DNA of 64,000 bases from Abscondita cerata. Taxonomy: Eukaryota > Arthropoda > Insecta > Coleoptera > Lampyridae. Shown here piece after piece: positions 12,101 to 22,138 of this stretch. The position numbers and the translations under genes were made by a program. Each line of letters starts with the position of its first letter. The stretch's first letter is position 1. Under the pieces are notes generated by a model that was not told the DNA's origin, did not search any database, and was given only the letters and a program-made list of their open reading frames with translations. Where the stretch lies: NCBI GenBank assembly GCA_030710515.1, contig JALBCR010004749.1:1-64000 (forward strand), read 5' to 3'.

Positions 12101-15100
12101 GCAATGTTACTCCGAGCCAACCCTTCTCTTTTTCGGTTTCGAAAACAATAATTCCTACTTCGGAACACAACAGACGGTTCCATCGCATTTAGTCTAGGAT
12201 TTTAGTCCACAGTTAAATTATTAGCAACAGAGCTGATGATGAAGCTCTAGCTGGAAACGAAGAAAAATTTAATGCTCCTAATTAACAATTACATGCGCTT
12301 GGATTGAAAGTGAACGCCGGAAAAAGTGAGCTCTTCTTTTGTGGGAAAAAGTCCCATCTTGTAGTCACCAAGTTCGAAGCAATCTGTCCAGGAATCAGAG
12401 TGGTTGAAGAAGATTTGACACTTCTTGGAGCACCGATAATTGCTTGTCACTCTTCCCATGTACTGGAGAAAAATCTGAATAAACTGAGTATTTAATTTCT
12501 CCCCAAGCTGACATTATGTACTGAGGACAACGCCTACTTGGTCATGTCCAGATGCAATAACACATCGATAGGAAAATATAAGTCGCCCTGAAATATACTA
12601 CAAACAACAGTTTCATCGAACACAATGAAAGCTTCTGACACTACCAATAGTTTGTGGTGAACTCGGAATCCGTAAAGCAGCAGACATCGCGCTTCCTCTT
12701 TGCTTCAGTGAATAGCGTTACACGCTTGGTGGACTTGATATTGACAACCTTTCTCATTCCAAGTGATGTCGCTTTGTACAGTAAACGACTTAAGAACTGG
12801 GAGTCAAAGCAGGCATTCCTACCCCATGAGCAACCGATGCACAGAAAAAGGAGAGCAGTGCATGTCTGATGTCATCCCTTCCCGAACACTTGGCACTCTA
12901 CTTGACAACTCCACTTTCGGAATACTCGTGGTATGCCTCAATCGTGTGCACCCCTTATTGCTGTAATTGTGGAGTTCAAGTTGCTAAGTGTGGCACTCGC
13001 GGAGTGTCATGCAAGAAGAGCGCTGGTCGTGCACACAGGCATTATTTGCCAAATGATGTCATCAAGAGGACCCCTTAGAACCTAGCGGTGTCACGCGACG
13101 ATGGAAAGCTCTCAGACGGTATGACACTAGTCCCCTGGATACACGATCAAGCTCTCGTTTGGGATGTAACATGTACGAACACTTTTGTACCGAGTCACAT
13201 TCAATCGTCAATCGCTATTGCATACCGTAACTTCCAATTTCTGCCGTTCGTAGTTGAAACGCTCGGACTATGGAGTGAAGAAGCCCTAAAATTCACTGAT
13301 ATTTTAGGCTGTTACTGGTGATCCACGTTCAAAGCAGTATTTTATTCAACGCATTCCAAGAGGGAATGCTGCCAGTGTGATGGGGCCATTTCCTCCAGGA
13401 ATCGCTATGGACGAGATTTTCTTATCATAGTGCACGTTATACATCTTGATTATTGTCAACTTTTCGTAGAACACACGGTATTTACAGTATAATATGATCA
13501 ATGTACGTAACTTAAGTAAATATTTTGTAAATGTCAAACAATTTCTATCTGAGATTTATACAGAGACATTTTTTTAACTCTGAAATAGTTCACATTACTT
13601 CCCTACGTTCAGTATTAAAAAAACACAGATCAAACCATTGCGAATATTTGTTATGCAACCGAAGTAAGTGTGAAGTATGTTCAAAGTTAAAAAATGTCCC
13701 TGTATCAACTATCTGCAACTTATCTTTCAGACACTGTAAATGTTACAGTATAAATGTCATGCAATTAATGTAAACACACCTTTAAGGCCGTGGGGTTAAT
13801 TGGAATTTCTTCCTTTTATTCTTTAGATAACAAGAGTGGTCAGTTTCTTCTCCCACCTCCGATTTGGGTGTAGACAGATGATTTTCGTTTCGCACCTAGG
13901 TTCAAAGGAGGCGGGGTTTGCATGCGGATCTTCGTAGTGTGTCGTTCGGGAGTTGTCGAGGATGCGATTCAGATCTTGTTAAGCCTCAAGGGTTCTTCTG
14001 TTTAAATTTTCTGAATATTTTTGGATGTCGATGGCCTCTCTAGTTAATCTGTTATGATAACCTTAACCCGTTGCTAGCAACTTGGAGCTCTCGAAGAGTA
14101 TCTTGCTAAGCTTCTGCTACCGTTGACTTCTCGGTGTGTCCCAGACGGCAATTTGCTCGATGTTCTCTACGCCTAGTTCCGACCACGGCATACACTAAAC
14201 TCCGTTGCTGAGTCGTGCCTTTTTAGAATTCTTACTATGCGGTCTCCTTTGAACCACTATACATAGATGTGCAGTAATCATCACCCTGCATCAAACATTG
14301 GAAATGGAAGGATCTCTGAAGGAGCTGACCACTCTTGTTAGCGAAACGTTAGGAAGAATGTGATGGCCTTAGACAGTTATCTTTTATTTACAAAATAATA
14401 TTATAGGTCGCCATTTCTGATTTTCTATATTGAATGATTATATAACTTTCCTTATTGGCAAGAACAATTTCAACGCTATTGTAAATTGTAAGGTCTCTCA
14501 CAACGGTAACACGCTGATCAGAATTCTTAACCCATTTTTAGGAATGGAGTATAGGCTCAAACTTAATTGAGTCCAGTTTTATTAACGTTACGCTTTTTAA
14601 TTACCTTTCAATTGATGTTTGCAGTGTTAAGAGATTGAAATGAAGGTTAAATTATTTCCTTTTCAAAAATCCTTCAAATCAGATGTGAACAAAAACTACA
14701 GTTCTTAGTATAAACGAATGCCACTGTTATATGCAAAAACTAACATTGTAAACCGGCGTTGCCCGGGTTACACAGGCCCACTTTTACTTGCAGTTCCCCT
14801 CAAAGAGGTCAGGAAAGGATTGGACCTAGCCTATGTTACTCTCCTGCGGGATGTTCCGGTTGGGCGGCCATAATTAACAAACAAACAGACACACACAATA
14901 ATCTATATCAAGGAGCAAAATTAACAATAGGCGCCCACAACCGTCATTCTTTGGAGAGAGTACGTTAGCGCTTCTGCAAAGAAATTGAAACTTGCTGATT
15001 CTAACGATGATGGAGAAGTTGATGAAGGGATTTGGATATCGTTTCGTGAACTTTATGACTGTATTTACTACTCTTTCTCAAATATTGTGTAGAAAGTGCA

Positions 15101-18100
15101 AGGGTGACGTGCGTTTTACTAAAGTAAGCAAACACGGGGTCGGTTTTAAAATTATAGTGAGTTGTGATGCCTATGGTAAATTTTATATTAATAACTGTCC
15201 GTTAATAAATAACCATGCGTATGAAATAAATACACGACTCACTCTTGCAATACGTATCCTGGGAATTGGAATACATGGTATCAAAAAATTCTGCGCATTT
15301 ATGGATCTTCCGAAGCCCGTTTTTCAAACGACGTATGACAGTATTATTCCACATATATCAATAAGTACTAAGTACTACATCTGTACGAGATTTATGTATA
15401 AAGAAAGCAGTTGAGAAGGAGAAGCAGATGACTCTCGAAAATTCAAAAACTAACGGACTTACCATTTCGGGCGACGGTTCATGGAGAAAATGAGGCTTCT
15501 CTTCGCTTTTCGGATTAGTTACACTTATTGGTTGGTTCACCGGCAAAGTATTAGACGTGTGCGTAAAATCGAAATACTGTAAGGCTTGCGAGTATTAGAA
15601 GAAAAAAGAAGATAAACATGGTGCCACTAAAGAAGATACTTGCTTCATTATATTCTGATGTACGAAATAACGTACCGATCATTGCATGAATAACATGAAT
15701 ATGTGTGTAAAATAAAGGCGGAAGATGTACTATACGCGTTATGAATACAGTTACTCAATTGACTTCAATTTCATTTAAGTTGACGTTCTGTCAAATGTCG
15801 GACGCTGTCATTCTTGCTTCATTCTGTATTTTAGGTTATTAATTACTGTCACTTGTTACTTTTTAAGGTTAGTATTACAACTGACAACCACATATATTGC
15901 CAACACTGTTTTAGTTACTTTCTAATTTTAACCAGTAACTAAATAGTAAATACTCAAATTGACTCAGAAGTTTTTAATATTGATTCATATGCACATACTC
16001 ATGACGCAGGGATCTTCTTTCCTGGCAAGAAGTTTAGTACTGAATACGAAGAATGGTTTGATGCACATCAGTCGCAATGCCAAATTAATCATGTTGGCGG
16101 GAAAGATGGAGGTTGATGCAGTTGTGGAAATGTTTAGACGATCCGAGACTTTGTACGATGTCAAGTACGCTAACTACGTCGGCGACCGTGATTCAAAAAC
16201 CCATAAAGGTATTATTGATGCCAAGCCTTATGACGATTTCAATGTTACCAAAAAGGAATGCCTTTAATGAATGAGTTTTGACTAAATTTAACTATGATTG
16301 ATCTTAGATGATATACAGGGTGTCCCAAGAATGAAAGGCCAAAACTTGGGAATGAGTAGTTGGCATTAAAATAATGTCAGTGGTTTATACAACTTTTTTT
16401 TCTCCGGCCCTTATTTTCAAAGTTATAGGGCTGTGAAGTTGGAAATTAAAAAACACAATTTTATTTATAACTCTAAAACTATATTTTAGAATTTAATGAA
16501 ATTTTGATGGATTGCCAATCTCATTGATGCATCTATTTTCGGGGTACCATTAATTTTACCGGGGTTCTAGAAAGTCTGGAACATAATTAGCTCACTGGTT
16601 AAACGGACAAAACTTTTTCAGAGATAATGCAATAGACTTAAAAAATACTGTCAGTTTATTCCCCAACTATTTTCCTAAAAAAAGGTGCTCTTGGTTGAAT
16701 TCGATAAAACAAGTAGTTTTTGAGAAATTTCAAATTTTCTTAGACTCATCAGAGCACGTGCAATTTCCACTATTATCTATTAAATGAATTTTTATCAAGT
16801 AGGCCGCTGGCAATTATTTATTATAGTAGCCTGTACGATTTATTTGCACGCTGAAATACTTGTTATGGCAGAATAACGTTTGATAAAGAAGTGTCAAGAG
16901 TACATCTTTTCAAGTTCTACAAATAGAAAAAACACATACGTATAGGGAATATTATTAAAAAATAACAAAGTTACTGAATTAAGAACTAAAAAACCAGAAA
17001 ACACTTAAAGTAAATGTTTTCAATGTTATTGATATAAAAGAACAATTTTACGGGATTACCATTAAAAGTATTATAATCAATGCCATTAATAACGAATTAC
17101 GAAATTAAAAAAAACTTTAGAGCAAATGTTCAAAATGTGCACCTGCTACATCTACACATTTTTGGAGTCTACGTAAATTATTTCGTTGTACTTGAAACAA
17201 CATTCCTGCATTGTTTTTGATATTATCGCAATGGAAGTGAATTCTATCCAATAATTCATTCCTTGTTTGCATGGGTGTTGCATATACCAAACTTTTGAGG
17301 TAACCCCAGAAGAATGAATCTAGTGGATTTAATTCTGGAGTACGTGGGGGCCATGCAATTGGACCTCCTCTTCCAATCCATTTTTCGGGGTACTCAGTGT
17401 TTAAGTGATTTCGTACCATAACACTAAAGTGAGGTGGAGCGCCGTCGTGCATGTACCACATATTAAGTCTGGTTTGTAAAGAAATGTCATCTAACAGTAA
17501 ATTTAAATTATTCTGAAGAAAATCTAGATACGATTGTCCATTTAAACGGCCATCAATGATAAATGGGCCAATTAAGTGATTTCCAATAATTCCAGCCCAC
17601 ACATTGACTATGAATCTTTGCTGATGTTTTGTCTGAATTATACCATGTGGATTTTCATCAGCCCACAAATGTAAGTTATGGGAATTAATTGTACCATTTC
17701 TCGTAAATCCGGCTTCATCAGTAAACAGTACTGACGAAATAAAATCAGAGAGCTTGTCTCTGTTTTTTCTAAAACCAGCGCGCATATTGAAGGCGTGCTG
17801 GATAATCTTCTGGAGTTAAACCCTGTACTTTTTGAAAATGGTACGTATGTAATAATTGTTCTCGAAGTATTCGGTGGACGCTGTTATCTACTTCATTTAA
17901 GATTTCTTGCTCTAAAACGGCTGTACGAACATTTCTTGCGGGACCCACGCCACCTGCTATCTGCTTAAATTTACCTAAAAATAAAATAAAATAGTTTTCA
18001 AAAAGAATAATCGCAATTTTCAAAACCGTACCATTTTCTCGTAAGTTTCTGTCAACACGTTCAAAAGTTTTTCTGTCTGGTAACACTCTATTATGGAAGT

Positions 18101-21074
18101 TTTCAGAATAAAGTCTTCTGGCTTTGCGAGAATTGCCCGAAGCTTTTCCATACATTAAATGCATATCTGCATATTCTCGAAAAGTGTATTCTGCCATAAC
18201 AAGTATTTCAGCGTGCAAATAAATCGACAGGCTACTATATTAAATAATTGACAGCGGCCTACTTGGTAAAAAATTCATTTAATAGATAATAATGGAAATT
18301 GTACGTGCTCTGATGAGTCTAAGAAAATTTGAAATTTCTCAAAAACTACTTGCTTTATCGAATTCAACCAAGAGCACCTTTTTTTAGGAAAATAGTTGGG
18401 GAATAAACTGACAGTATTTTTTAAATCTGTTGCTTTATCTCTGAAAAAGTTTTGACCGTTTAACCAGTGAGCTAATTATGTTCCAGACTTTCTAGAACCC
18501 CGGTAAAATTAATGGTACCCCGAAAATAGATGCATCAATGAGATTGACAATCCATCAAAATCTCATTAAATTCTAAAATATAGTTTTAGAGTTATAAATA
18601 AAATTGTGTTTTTAATTTCCAACTTCACAGCCCTATAACTTTGAAAATAAGGGCCGGAGAAAAAAGTTGTATAAACCACTCACATTATTTTAGTACCAAC
18701 TACTCTATTCCCAAGTTTTGGCCTTTCATTCCTGGGACACCCTGTATATATATATATTGTAGTGAAGAGAAAAAACTCAAAAAATAAATCACAGCCAACT
18801 ATGGTTTCTATTTAAGAAAAAAAATTATTTCATAACTCGTGAAACAAATGTAGATATTTAAAATCGGTCAACACCATTTAATTCCTCCCAAAAAGTGTCT
18901 GACGAAGGTATTACTAGTTTTTTCTAAATTAATAGACAACTAGGATATAGACAATTTTAAAAATATAGAAAAATCGATTTTGTCGCTGTAAACTTTCGAA
19001 AGCAAAAGACGATAGCCTCTAGTTTTCACCAATGAGTTTTTCTCGAAAAAACAGATCGAGACACCGACATTCATTTTTCTCTATCTCGTATGGTTACCGA
19101 GATACCCTATACAAACGTCGAAATTTGCCCACCCTGTGCACCTGAGGCACCATTTTGTACTAAAAATTAAAAATTAAAATTTTTTTTTTAGGTACCTTAA
19201 GATATATGTGTAATAAATCCTCAATTCAATCCTTATATTCATCATTACATTCGTAGAACCACTCATTTTTAGGCTTCAAACAGATATAACCCCTTAACAT
19301 AGAAAGATGCCCACAAAACTTGGGCTAGGGTGAAATATTGGTATTCAAATTCACCTTTACCTTGAAGAAAGCATCGAAAGAAAAGAACTATACACAATTA
19401 GTTAAATAAGGGTCGAATTCAGAGAGCTTCCTAATTCTTCACTCACACTCATACCATACTTATCTTACCCTAATGTAACTGAACCCTCAAGTTGACGTCT
19501 TAGTTATTGGTAATAATTTTTGTTTTCCAAACAATATTTTTGACGTAGGTATTTGATATTTAAACAGAAATTGAGATACGCTTGAGTATCGAATATGTCA
19601 ACACTTTTGTTTGGAGAAGAAAATTATACTAAAGAACTAAGACGTCAACTTGATGTTACAGTTAGGTTAAGGTAAGATAAGTAAAATGAGTGTGAGTGGA
19701 AGAATTAGGAAGATCTCTGAATTTGACCCTAAGAATTGGATTAACATGAACTTATAAAATAAAACTAAATTGTAATTTCCCATGATAAAAGTTCGTACTA
19801 AACCAAAACATAAAAAAAACAGTATTAAATACTTGCCTCTTCTGATAAATTCATGTTCGTTGTGATTGTACTAAATATTAGACGCTTTTGACGACGATCA
19901 GGCAAAGGAAACTCAATTTTCCTATCTAATCTTCCTGGACGTAATAAAGCAGGATCTAAAGTATCAGCACGATTGGTTGCCATAATGACCTAAAAAATTA
20001 AACATATCCAAGATTAATTATATTTAAATTGGCTTACTTACTTTAACGTTTGTAGTCTGATCGAAACCGTCCATTTGATTAAGTAGTTCTAATAAAATTC
20101 TTTGTACTTCTCTATCAGCACCAGTCTGTGCATCAAAACGTTTTGTCGCGATAGCATCAATTTCATCGATGAATATAATAGCTGGGGCGTTTTCTTTAGC
20201 CAAACGAAACACATCTCTGACCATTCGGGGTCCTTCACCTAAGTACTTTTGAACAAACTCAGATCCAACGACACGAATGAAAGCTGCAGTAGTATGATGT
20301 GCAACCGCTTTGGCGAGCATAGTTTTTCCACATCCAGGTGGTCCGTACATTAGAACACCTCTAGGTGGATCAATACCAATTTGTTTATACAACTCAAAAT
20401 GTGTTAGAGGTAGTTCAACGGCTTCCCTGATTTCTTGTTTTTGCATATCCATACCGCCAATATCGCTATATTGAACATCAGGCTTTTCATCAGCTTGTAG
20501 CATACTAATTGAAGAATCCGCTTCTGGAGGTAAAACGTCTACAAGTGCATTACTATGCTTATGCAAAGCTACACTGGCAGAAGGTTTCAATAATTCACGA
20601 TCAATAGTTGATAAGATACGCACATAATAATTTGAACCAGTTGTAGACCCCACAATACCAGTATTTTGATCTACAGCCTCGAGGAACTGACCAATAACTA
20701 ACGGAACTGACTGAATACGTTTAACTTCCTCCTGTGCATGCAGATATTCTTTTTTTAGATTCCTTTGTTCATCCTTAATGTATTCTTCTTGGACTTCGAG
20801 AAATTCCAGTAATTGTTGCAACTTCTTGTACTTGGTATACAAATCCTCTACGTCCATATCTTGTAAGCTCTGCTTTTGCTCCGCAGGACTGCCTTCATCC
20901 TTGCCAAAAACGTAATACATGATATTACTGACACATAACAATTTTTTTGAAATTAGGTTAGAAAATATTTTGTTTTCAGGGCAAGCTTGTGAAATTGTTA
21001 AAATTACATTGTGTGCACTTACAAATTGTGTAATTACTTACTTTCTCGCTTAAAATAGCTTCTATACCTTCCAT
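9176..21074 (-). CDS. Rpt3: 26S proteasome regulatory ATPase Rpt3 (PSMC4), four coding exons
   Basis: AAA+ ATPase of the 19S base ring; it unfolds and threads ubiquitinated substrates into the 20S core. Coding exons on the minus strand: 21074-21042 (MEGIEAILSEK), 20899-20042, 19989-19837 and 9361-9176, joining to 409 aa, close to fly and human Rpt3. The start was chosen because MEGIEAILSEK aligns with the human N-terminus MEEIGILVEK; in-frame ATGs also exist further up (about 21151 and 21170). Features: N-terminal coiled coil (about 25-72), OB domain, Walker A GPPGCGKT (197-204), Walker B IIFIDEID (252-259), arginine-finger region RPGRLDRKIEFP in exon 3, and a C-terminal HbYX motif ending EFYK. 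Introns are 142 bp, 52 bp and 10475 bp; the first uses an AAG acceptor and the last a GC donor (GAG/GCAAGT). No stops or frameshifts are seen. Confidence 0.95.
9362..10539 (-). other. Rpt3 intron 3, distal part, nothing recognised
   Basis: Acceptor TCTTTTCAG ends at 9362. The remaining DNA is AT-rich with no recognisable coding or repeat boundary. The 63-codon frame at 9959-10150 is unconvincing. Confidence 0.5.
10540..13330 (+). pseudogene. non-LTR retrotransposon relic split by a foldback element
   Basis: The + strand carries scattered fragments of one LINE reading. VRILSSSDTLAK with LLLGKHPQLSRPLLLPDLP (about 10733-10860) is the pre-RT region. GLKVNAGKSELFFCG and LTLLGAPI (12303-12440) follow the RT palm. 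CGVQVAKCGTRGVSCKKSAGR and NDVIKRTP (12965-13075) are a Cys/His-containing block. DGMTLVPWIHDQALVWDVTC (13105-13170) and VETLGLWSEEAL are the C-terminal conserved segments. The RT core itself is missing. The 11030-12059 foldback lies in the middle of the reading, so it inserted later. I recognise the protein family as a widespread animal LINE type but cannot name its clade. Many frameshifts; inactive. Confidence 0.65.
11030..12059. mobile_element. foldback element, ~1.03 kb
   Basis: The two halves are imperfect reverse complements over more than 400 bp. The left side begins GAGTGTTCCAGGTATTTC and includes GTGGTCGGGACCC; the right side has GGGTCCCGACCAC and ends GAAATACCTGAAACTCCC. Inner arms share GACACTTCACGCAGTT and its complement around a loop of about 120 bp. 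A roughly 35-bp block is present only in the left inner arm. No transposase is encoded. It interrupts the LINE described above. Confidence 0.75.
13331..13799. other. intronic DNA, nothing recognised
   Basis: The frame at 13531-13773 contains several Cys pairs (CEYLLCNRSKCEVCSKLKN) that could be the start of a decayed GIY-YIG or Penelope-type segment. It is too short and isolated to call. Confidence 0.3.
13800..14360. repeat. Penelope-like terminal repeat relic with inverted ends
   Basis: The right part (14316-14350) has a hammerhead-like string: CTGAAGG, a 6-bp stem GCTGAC/GTTAGC, then GAAACGTT. A related inverted piece at about 13826-13852 reads AACAAGAGTGGTCAG. GGTTCAAAGGAGGC near 13910 and CTCCTTTGAACC near 14245 are also inverted partners. 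This matches the terminal regions of Penelope-like elements, which commonly carry such ribozyme motifs. No RT is visible. Confidence 0.4.
14361..14749. other. intronic DNA, nothing recognised
   Basis: AT-rich, no ORF, no clear repeat ends. Confidence 0.45.
14750..14905 (+). repeat. short retroposon 3' end with (ACAC)-type tail
   Basis: A GC-richer segment starting near CCGGCGTTGCCCGGGTTACA and ending in ACAAACAAACAGACACACAC. The CCGGCGTTGCCCGGGT motif and the simple A/C-rich tail resemble 3' ends of RTE- or SINE-type retroposons in insects. No coding content. Assignment is tentative. Confidence 0.4.
14940..16270 (+). pseudogene. Mutator-like transposase relic (insect 'Mutator' domain type)
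   Basis: Fragments in several frames on the + strand. SASAKKLKLADSNDDGE is followed in another frame by GYRFVNFMTVFTTLSQIL and CRKCKGDVRF (CxxC). A Cys pair follows at CDAYG, then YEINTRLTLAIRILGIGIHG and KKFCAFMDLPKPVF (15215-15330). TISGDGSWRK and SLFGLVTLIGWFTGKVLD (15460-15560) contain the first catalytic DG. YCKACEYW lies near 15580. GKMEVDAVVEMFRRSETL and VGDRDSKTHKGIIDAKPYDD (16100-16240) contain a further conserved acidic region. Non-homologous DNA lies between about 15690 and 15950. It is broken by stops and frameshifts and sits inside the Rpt3 intron in the antisense direction to that gene. Confidence 0.65.
16316..18744 (-). mobile_element. mariner/Tc1-type transposon with ~560-bp terminal inverted repeats
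   Basis: The element begins CAGGGTGTCCCAAGAATGAA and ends with the complement, flanked on both sides by TA, the usual target for this superfamily. The left arm (16316-16875) and right arm (18187-18744) are near-identical reverse complements of about 560 bp, far longer than usual mariner ends. The right arm includes the promoter, 5' leader and first 11 bases of the transposase ORF. The left arm stops at exactly the same 11 bases (ATGGCAGAATA), so it is an inverted duplication of the element's own 5' end. Located in the long Rpt3 intron. Confidence 0.85.
17117..18197 (-). pseudogene. mariner-type DDE transposase with DUF4817-like N-terminus (one frameshift)
   Basis: The protein starts MAEYTFREYADMHLMYGKAS, the helix-turn-helix of a common arthropod transposase family. 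A small in-frame intron of about 57 nt (17975-18032: AATG/GTACGG to TTTTAG) sits between RENG and KFKQIAGG; its removal restores the family reading. Catalytic blocks: FTDEAGFTRNG, MHDGAPPHFS and the final TPELNPLDSFFWG. I count 41 residues between the second D and the D of NPLD. The C-terminus is complete (GAHFEHLL, stop at 17117). A one-base frameshift at about 17770-17785, in a T/A run between ARWF and RKNRDK, breaks the ORF; otherwise it looks young. Confidence 0.8.
18745..19408. other. intronic DNA with decayed transposon-end sequence
   Basis: Just right of the mariner comes (TA)n and then AT-rich DNA. CAGCCAACTATGGTTTCTAT near 18790 resembles an inner piece of the 11030-12059 foldback arms. 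No ORF. Confidence 0.35.
19409..19730. repeat. 322-bp MITE with ~97-bp inverted ends
   Basis: The left arm begins AGGGTCGAATTCAGAGAGCT and includes CTTCACTCACACTCAT and AAGTTGACGTCTTAGTT. The right arm is its reverse complement with about 85-90% identity, ending CTCTGAATTTGACCCT. The AT-rich interior of about 130 bp has no ORF. It lies about 110 bp from the GC donor of Rpt3 intron 3. Confidence 0.75.
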
Positions 21075-21079
21075 GCCTT

Positions 21080-21260
21080 CAATGACTTGAATAAACTCTT
21101 GTTGTAGTCTTGTCACTGTGACGTCACCAACACAACTAACTAATGCCAACATGCAAATATGCAAAAGCAAAATGTAACTTTACAACTTTACAGATACGAA
21201 CTTAGCGTTTTTTGGCCGAAAAAACATGGCGGTTCTAAATTCGGATGCAAAATTTTTTTT
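21080..21260 (-). promoter_or_regulatory. probable Rpt3 5' leader and promoter with CRE site
   Basis: A perfect palindromic CRE/ATF motif TGACGTCA lies at 21119-21126, 45 bp upstream of the chosen Rpt3 ATG. Further out, AACATGGCGG at 21225-21234 resembles the ATGGCGG element common in housekeeping promoters. No TATA box is evident. If transcription starts far upstream, the CRE would be inside the leader instead. Regulation by ATF/CREB-type factors is inference. Confidence 0.35.
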
Positions 21261-21985
21261 TCCTCTCTTTTTTCTCTTGTTTTCTGCGTTATTTCTAACC
21301 TAAAATTATGGATGATTGGTGTATCGCAAGAAAGAATCCTCGTAATTTATATTTTTTTGGTCCTCCGTCCATAATCACTAATTTGCATCAATCAAAAGCG
21401 GCCAGAAACACCTCTTTTTTTGGCCTAAATCGGCAAAAAAAAAGTTGGCATAACTACTCATGACGCTGAAATCAGTACAATCCTTATGCTGGAATAGGTA
21501 AATAATACGTTGTAGTACTCTTTACATCTTATTTTGAAGAATTTTGAGTCCTTACAGAGCTATAAAAGCACCCAAATGAGTTCTTTTATAGAAATTCTGA
21601 GTTCTTTATAGAAATAGAACAATTTTTATTCCGAACGGTGGTAACACTGATAACGTCCAAGTTGTCATTACGTTCGGTGTGCATTAATTTAAATCGTAAT
21701 TAATGTTCAGTAGATTTATTTATCTACTTATTTTTATTTCCACCCATTTTTTTAATGAAACATGATAAATGTACTAATTAAACTTAAACTAGCATTTAAA
21801 CCAAAGTTTAATGAAAATATTGCCACCTTAGCAATTACACTTCAAACTTCCCTAAATTTAAAAACTCGCGAAATTTTATTTTAAAATCAATCTGAAAAGC
21901 CCAAAATAGAAAAAATAGTATACAGAATTCGTTTCAGAAGGCATTTCAGCGACTCGTACTTTCGAAAACTCCCGCTTCGAGGCTC
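21261..21985. other. intergenic DNA upstream of Rpt3, nothing recognised
   Basis: AT-rich. A weak inverted pair CCGAACG/CGTTCGG flanks about 35 bp near 21635-21680. No ORF worth calling. Confidence 0.45.
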
Positions 21986-22138
21986 GGAACACCAACTGCA
22001 GCGTCTATTTAACCAACAGAAAAACACCAAAAACTTGACGCGGACACGAGTATCGGTATCGCTGATGATAACAGCTTAGCTGTTGAAACACGTGTCCGAG
22101 TCAAGTTTTTGGTGCAGTTTTTGGTGTTTTTCTGTTGG
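21986..22138 (+). repeat. palindromic repeat carrying a hammerhead-like core, copy 1
   Basis: The long hairpin starts AACCAACAGAAAAACACC (22011) and ends GGTGTTTTTCTGTTGG (22138). Homology with copy 2 extends left to GGAACACCAACTGCAGC (21986). At the tip lies a hammerhead-ribozyme core: CTGATGA (22062-22068), stem II AACAGC-TTA-GCTGTT, then GAAA (22085-22088). The strands CGGACACG (22041-22048) and CGTGTCCG (22091-22098) pair as stem III and continue into the long arms. The stem I side is weak. Related to copies at 24209 and 30978. Confidence 0.7.
22041..22098 (+). ncRNA. hammerhead-ribozyme-like motif
   Basis: Conserved C-U-G-A-U-G-A and G-A-A-A boxes are both intact and separated by a perfect 6-bp hairpin. 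An 8-bp stem III closes the structure, and T22051 could pair with the A after GAA as in the natural fold. The stem I segment (22053-22061) pairs poorly, so activity is doubtful. Hammerheads are known parts of Penelope-like and other retroelements; identification here is by secondary-structure reading only. Confidence 0.5.
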
